Source of the DNA: Tolypeutes matacus | Lineage: Eukaryota; Chordata; Mammalia; Cingulata; Chlamyphoridae | Direction: 5' to 3' | Length of the DNA: 64,000 nucleotides | Assembly: GCA_026826555.1 (NCBI GenBank) | Contig: JAKSZT010018048.1 | Coordinates: forward strand, 826,494 to 890,493 | Shown here: in pieces, positions 59,696 through 64,000 of the stretch | Position numbering within the stretch: position 1 is the first letter of the stretch | Layout: each line of letters begins with the position of its first letter | Notes under the pieces: generated by a model | Database searches by the model: none | Told to the model about the DNA's origin: nothing | Seen by the model: only the letters and a program-made list of their open reading frames with translations | Position numbers and translations under genes: made by a program

Positions 59696-61870
59696 CTACC
59701 TCAATGTTGTTTGTTTGACATTTGCCCCATCTACTTTTAGCCTTAAGGGATTAATAAAACACATCTTACTTCACTATTTTCCTACTCTAACCATTTAGTC
59801 ATAAACCATATATCTCATTTCAATTATTATTTAAAATTTCAATATTCATCTTCCAGTCATTTTTGTCTGCCTTAACTTAATATTTTCACAATGCCCAGAA
59901 TGACATATTCACCTTCCTAGTGCATGTCATTCCTTGATACATCCAGTGATTTCATCTGGTATGGTTTTCCTTTAACCTCCAAGTCTTCTGTTAACATTTC
60001 TCATACCATAGGGCTGATGGCATTGCATTTTTCTCTGATTTTATTCATTTGAATATATAACTATTTGCCCATAAGTCTCAATATCCTCATGAGGTATTCA
60101 TTATTTTGACTTTTTTTCACAGATTTCTATGACTTTTTGAACATATTAAAATAATAATAAAGATTATGTTTTCTTTTGTATTTGAGTGCATTTTCTCCCT
60201 ATATTTCTAACATATTATTCCATTTGTTGTATTACTGTTGTTATATATCATTACTGGGATTATTTACCTATATGATTTTTTCACTTATTATTTAACCATT
60301 CTCCTAAGAATGGACATTTTGGCTGTCTCTATTAGAAAAACAAATCTATAAAAATGTTTGTACTTGTCTTTTTTGGTTGACATATATACATATTTCTCTT
60401 CTGTATATAGAAGATAAACTTCAGGACCAAAAATGAGATGTATGTTTTGCCAGAGGAGGAAGTAAAAAGTTGTTTCCAAAGTGGTGGCACCATAGGAAGT
60501 GGGTGTGGCTTAAGCAGTTGAACTCCAGCTTCCCACAAGGGAGGTCCGGGGTTTGGTCCCCAGTGACTTCTAAAAACAAAAACAAACAACAAGCAAACAA
60601 ATGAAAAAACCAACTCAAGGGAGCCGATGTGGCTCAGTGGTTAAGTGCTGGCTTCCCACAAAGTGGTGGCACCAATTCACACTCCAACTCCCTATGTATA
60701 AGAATCCCACATCCTCCATATACATGTCAAAATATATACCCAGATTCCTTAGAACTGTATCAAAATCTAGCAGGTGTGTAATGGTGTCATCCATTGGTCT
60801 TAATCTTCATGTCCAAGGTGATTATTCATGTTGAGTGCCTTTTCATAACCTTATCAATCAATTAGATGTTTTCTTTGTGAAATGCTTCTTCAATTCTTTT
60901 GTTCATTTTATTATCAGAGTTTGTCATAGGAGTTGATCATATACTACATAAGATTCATTTGGCAGATACATTATTTTTAATGGCTTCTAATCCAATCTAT
61001 GTCATCATTTTTGTCTCTATTAATATGTAAATTAAAATATATTCACAATTTTAATTAAGTACAATTTCATTTGTTTTTACCATAGGTTTAGTGCCTTTAT
61101 AATCATGATTCATAAATGCTTGCTTATTGCATAGTAGGAACACTCTCTCTTATATAGGATTTCTAGAAGCCTTATTTGTTTTCTATTTATTTGATTATTT
61201 GTTATATTACCTTTATCAATAAGCAAAAATATTTTCCAATCTTCCACCTAATATTAATGTTTAAGAATTTAGGAAGTATGCAAATTGTTTTCAATATATG
61301 TATCAATTTTATCCAGTAACTTTTATTGAAAGTGCCATTCTTTTGAACCTTAAATTGACTTGCCTCGCTGTAAGTAAGGGCAATAAATATATGTGGGTCT
61401 ATGTATGCATTCTCTATTCTCTCCCATTGGTCTATTTATCAATTTTTCATCAATACCACATGGCTTAATGACTGTTGCTCTATAGAAATTATGAATTCTG
61501 TCAATATATAAATATTCAAATTTATTATTCTTCAAATTGTCTTAGATTTTTTTTGATAATTGCTTATCCTACATAAATTTTAGAAAAATCTCTTTTCTAG
61601 AAATTATAAATACACAGAAAATTACTGACATTTTTATTCATATGTCATTGGATTGAGTAGATGGTTTGGTAAGAATTAATATCTTTAAAATGCAGAATTT
61701 TCTTATATATGAATTAGATCTATCTGTCCTTACTTAGGTTTTCTTTAATTTTTCACCATGATATATTCTAATGCTCATGAATAAAATGCATATAATTATC
61801 ATAAGATTCATTCTTACATATTTGATAGGTTATGATGCTACTTTTAGTAACATTTTTATTTTTACTAATT
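59696..61870 (-). repeat. Old antisense LINE-1 fragments with nested SINE
   Basis: 60300-60478 and 60675-60960 form one antisense L1 ORF2 C-terminal segment, continuous once the SINE is removed. 61400-61560 reads as the complement of the ORF2 segment also seen at 1-195 (TACCACATGGCTTAATGACT). 59700-60300 is more diverged and its placement is uncertain. Confidence 0.6.
60493..60659 (+). mobile_element. tRNA-derived SINE, xenarthran type, 3'-truncated dimer
   Basis: Perfect 15-bp target duplication AAAGTGGTGGCACCA (60478-60492 and 60660-60674). The first tRNA-like unit has an A box (GTGGCTTAAGCAG) and B box (GGGTTTGGTCCCC). A CAAACAAACAA-type linker follows. The second unit begins GGGAGCCGATGTGGCTCAGT and is cut after CTTCCCACA, with no B box and no A tail. 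The head sequence is what I associate with armadillo/sloth SINEs, and is the main taxonomic clue in the window. Confidence 0.9.
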
Positions 61871-62815
61871 GTCAAAGTTATTATGTAAAAAACACAATTA
61901 GTTTCATAGATTTATATCACTGAAACTAGCAAATTTAAAGAATTACAAGGGCCTGTCCTGGCCCAGAAATATCAAGAAAAATAAAAAAAGAAATCTGTCA
62001 GAATCAACCCTGTCAAAACTCTGAAATATAGTCAATGGTTTTAAGCAATGAAACTAAGATTGAATAAAACAAAGCAATTTAAACTATGGCAGAAGAACTT
62101 TTCTTACAATTTAGCTTAGATGACCACTACTCTCTACCAAGAAAAACTTGGTCTTGAGGATGACAGACCACATTCCTTGGATTTTTACCTTTGTGGGAGG
62201 GAAAAGAGCAGACCTTGAATGAAAGGATTCATGGTAATTTGTGTTGGCCTGTCTGTGGTATTGCTAAAGAAGTGATGCAGAGTGTTTGCTTTTGTGTCAC
62301 CTGAGATTTCTCTCAGTCCAAAAAGTAACTGTGCATATGACATTTCTTAAGATGATTGGAAAGCAAATTAAGAAACTTTGGCAACCTGAGGGGAAAGATA
62401 TAATTGTGGCAAACAATAATAGTCTTATTGAAAGATATCTGGAAAGAAATCTGGGGAGATGGTTACTTTGGGGCATAAAGGTTTTGTAAAATATCAGATG
62501 CCTGAAAGTATACAAAAAGACACAGGCATATCCCAGGCAGGACACATGTTCAGAAAAGACATGAGAATTCCTTATGCTTTCACTGCTGGCTAATGTATAG
62601 TTTCAAACTTACAAGAAGTGTTAAACTAAGGCAGTGTTGTAAAGAAGTTGGCTAAGAATTGCAGAACTGCTGCAAACTAGAGGTAATTTGAAAATATCAA
62701 GAGGGATTTCTCTTTCTTCTTCTTCTCTTTTCCCCCTGGCTCCAGGTGTTTAAAGAAATTTTGTCATGATAGTAGCTGGCCACAAACTAAAGAAGCAGAG
62801 ATATCAAACTTCTCA
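61871..62815. other. Unassigned sequence
   Basis: No gene recognised. A pyrimidine tract with TTCTTCTTCTTCTC (62710) followed by CTCCAGGTGTTTAAAGAAAT could be part of an old L1 5' region, but I cannot confirm it. A 67-codon frame at 62286-62489 has no family. Confidence 0.35.
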
Positions 62816-63065
62816 TCAAAAAAAAAAACAAAAAAAACACAAAATACAAAAACGTAGACTGTACAACAAAAATAGGGAATCCTAATGTAAACTATGGATT
62901 ATAATTAATGGTATAACTTTAATAATATTGTTTCATCAATTATATCAAAGGTACAACACTAATGCAAAATGTTAATAGGGAAAACAGTGTGCATGAAGAT
63001 GATATAGGGGATCTCTGCATTTTATGCATTATTTTTCTGTAAATCTTCAAGTTCTTTATTTAAGG
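62816..63065 (+). repeat. Old L1 3' end
   Basis: TAATGTAAACTATGGATTAT, then TGTTTCATCAATTATATCAA, CACTAATGCAAAATGTTAAT and a terminal CTGTAAATCTTCAAGTTCTT, in the same order as the ends of the younger L1 3' UTRs (40920-41150, 53510-53710). An A-rich run precedes it at 62820. Confidence 0.65.
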
Positions 63066-63309
63066 ACTTAATGTGCAAATGATGTCACCAAGGTATACTG
63101 TAAGATATACTATGGAACACCTCACCTTAGAAATAGTGAAGAAAAGGAAGAATAATTTTTCTCAAAATAATGGAAGATGATCAAGCCTAGAGAAAATTCA
63201 GCAAGTGCTTATTTAGAAAAAAAAAATGTAAAATTCATTAAAGAACCTCAGGAAGCATTCATCCTTCTCTGTCCTTCTACCAACCTCAGATCTTCAAGGC
63301 AGTTTGTGT

Positions 63310-64000
63310 GATTCAAGGCAATGGTTTGGTGGGTAATCAATAACAGAGAAAGAAATGGAAAATTCACAAATATTGGAACTTAACACACTTTTAAACAACC
63401 AGTAGCTCAAAGAATAAATCACAAGGCAAGTTAATAAGTATCTTGAGATGAATGAAAACAAAAGCAACACATCAAAGTTTATGGAAAGAAACAATGCCAA
63501 TGCTCATAGGGAAATTTGTATCTATGAATGCTTACATTACAAAATAAAAGAGATCTTTAATCAGTAACCTAACTACATATCTGCAGGAACTAGAAAAATA
63601 AAAAGAAAAGCAAACAAAACCTAAAGTTAGTAGAAGGAAAGAAATAATAAAGATTTGAGCAGAAATAAATGAAATGGACAATAAAAAACAGTTGAGAGAA
63701 TCAATGAAACCAAAAGTTGCTTCTATGAAAATAATAAAATTGAAAAACTTTTATCTATACTGACCAATAAAAAAAAAAAAAGACACAAGATGAAAATACC
63801 TAAAATACAGTATGAAAGGAGGGTGTATTACTTATCTTGCAGAAATTAAAAAAATAATTATAAGACAATATTATGAATAATTGTAAACAAACAAATTAAA
63901 TAATCTAGAACAAATGGCAAATTCCTAGAAACTCACAACTTATCTTAACTGACAGAAACCAATATAGAAAAGCTGAACAGACCTGGGACAAGTACAGAAA
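63310..64000 (+). repeat. LINE-1 ORF2 fragment running off the window
   Basis: Aligns with about 49680-50200 of copy B: AGTATCTTGAGATGAATGAA (63437), AGCAGAAATAAATGAAATGG (63658), CAAATGGCAAATTCCTAGAA (63911). It covers the end of the endonuclease domain and the start of the RT region. More diverged than copies A and B. Confidence 0.75.

Noticed and set aside
60493..60659. tRNA gene
   Set aside because: The A and B boxes belong to a tRNA-derived SINE flanked by target duplications; it cannot fold as a full tRNA and has a linker and second head.

Overview
This window is mammalian nuclear DNA from a gene-poor, repeat-saturated stretch inside or beside an olfactory receptor (OR) cluster. The host is most probably a xenarthran (armadillo or sloth). 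Two insertions carry the tRNA-derived dimeric SINE head that I associate with Xenarthra (GATGTGGCTCAGTGGTTAAG at about 60.6 kb, and a variant at 44.4 kb), and a LINE-1 3' UTR of about 2 kb recurs on both strands. No intact protein-coding gene is visible. There is no rRNA, no functional tRNA and no CRISPR array.

Layout, left to right. 0-11 kb: a large inverted duplication (arms about 0.19-3.17 kb and 5.87-10.94 kb) with a 2.7 kb spacer that holds a 5'-truncated OR pseudogene (minus strand). A 2.07 kb L1 3' element split the right arm after the duplication; the left arm keeps the empty site. 11-13 kb: a nearly full-length OR14-like pseudogene (minus) with one frameshift, one nonsense codon and an L1 inserted in its last codons. 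13-19 kb: decayed intergenic DNA, then a HAL1-type element (ORF1 only). 19-25 kb: near full-length L1 copy A (plus). 25-28 kb: an old L1 split by younger antisense L1 insertions. 28.9-29.7 kb: a third OR pseudogene (minus). 30-31.4 kb: old antisense L1.

31.4-31.8 kb: a well-delimited solo LTR (minus) with a perfect 6-bp target duplication. 33.2-33.7 kb: an abrupt CpG island in AT-rich surroundings, the least explained feature here. 33.7-36.1 kb: an old L1 split by a solo LTR with 5-bp target duplication. 36.6-39.9 kb: remains of a class-I-like endogenous retrovirus (3' LTR plus env, minus). 39.9-43 kb: L1 3' UTR with a nested LTR, a MIR, and a MaLR LTR with internal sequence. 43-47 kb: old antisense L1 with three nested insertions. 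47.3-53.7 kb: near full-length L1 copy B (plus) with a G-rich 3' UTR. 53.7-56.5 kb: two further L1 3' ends. 56.5-64 kb: LTR fragments, a short poly(A) retrocopy with target duplications, old L1 pieces, a SINE, and L1 ORF2 running off the window.

The genes do not act together as a pathway. The history is an OR cluster whose members on one strand have died and which has been built up by nested LINE, SINE and LTR insertions. I found no convincing new functional system. The best leads are the inverted duplication, the isolated CpG island, the HAL1 element whose 3' tail matches the local L1 family, and the nested insertions that allow relative dating. Element boundaries are by eye, within about 10-50 bp unless target-site duplications (TSDs) fix them.
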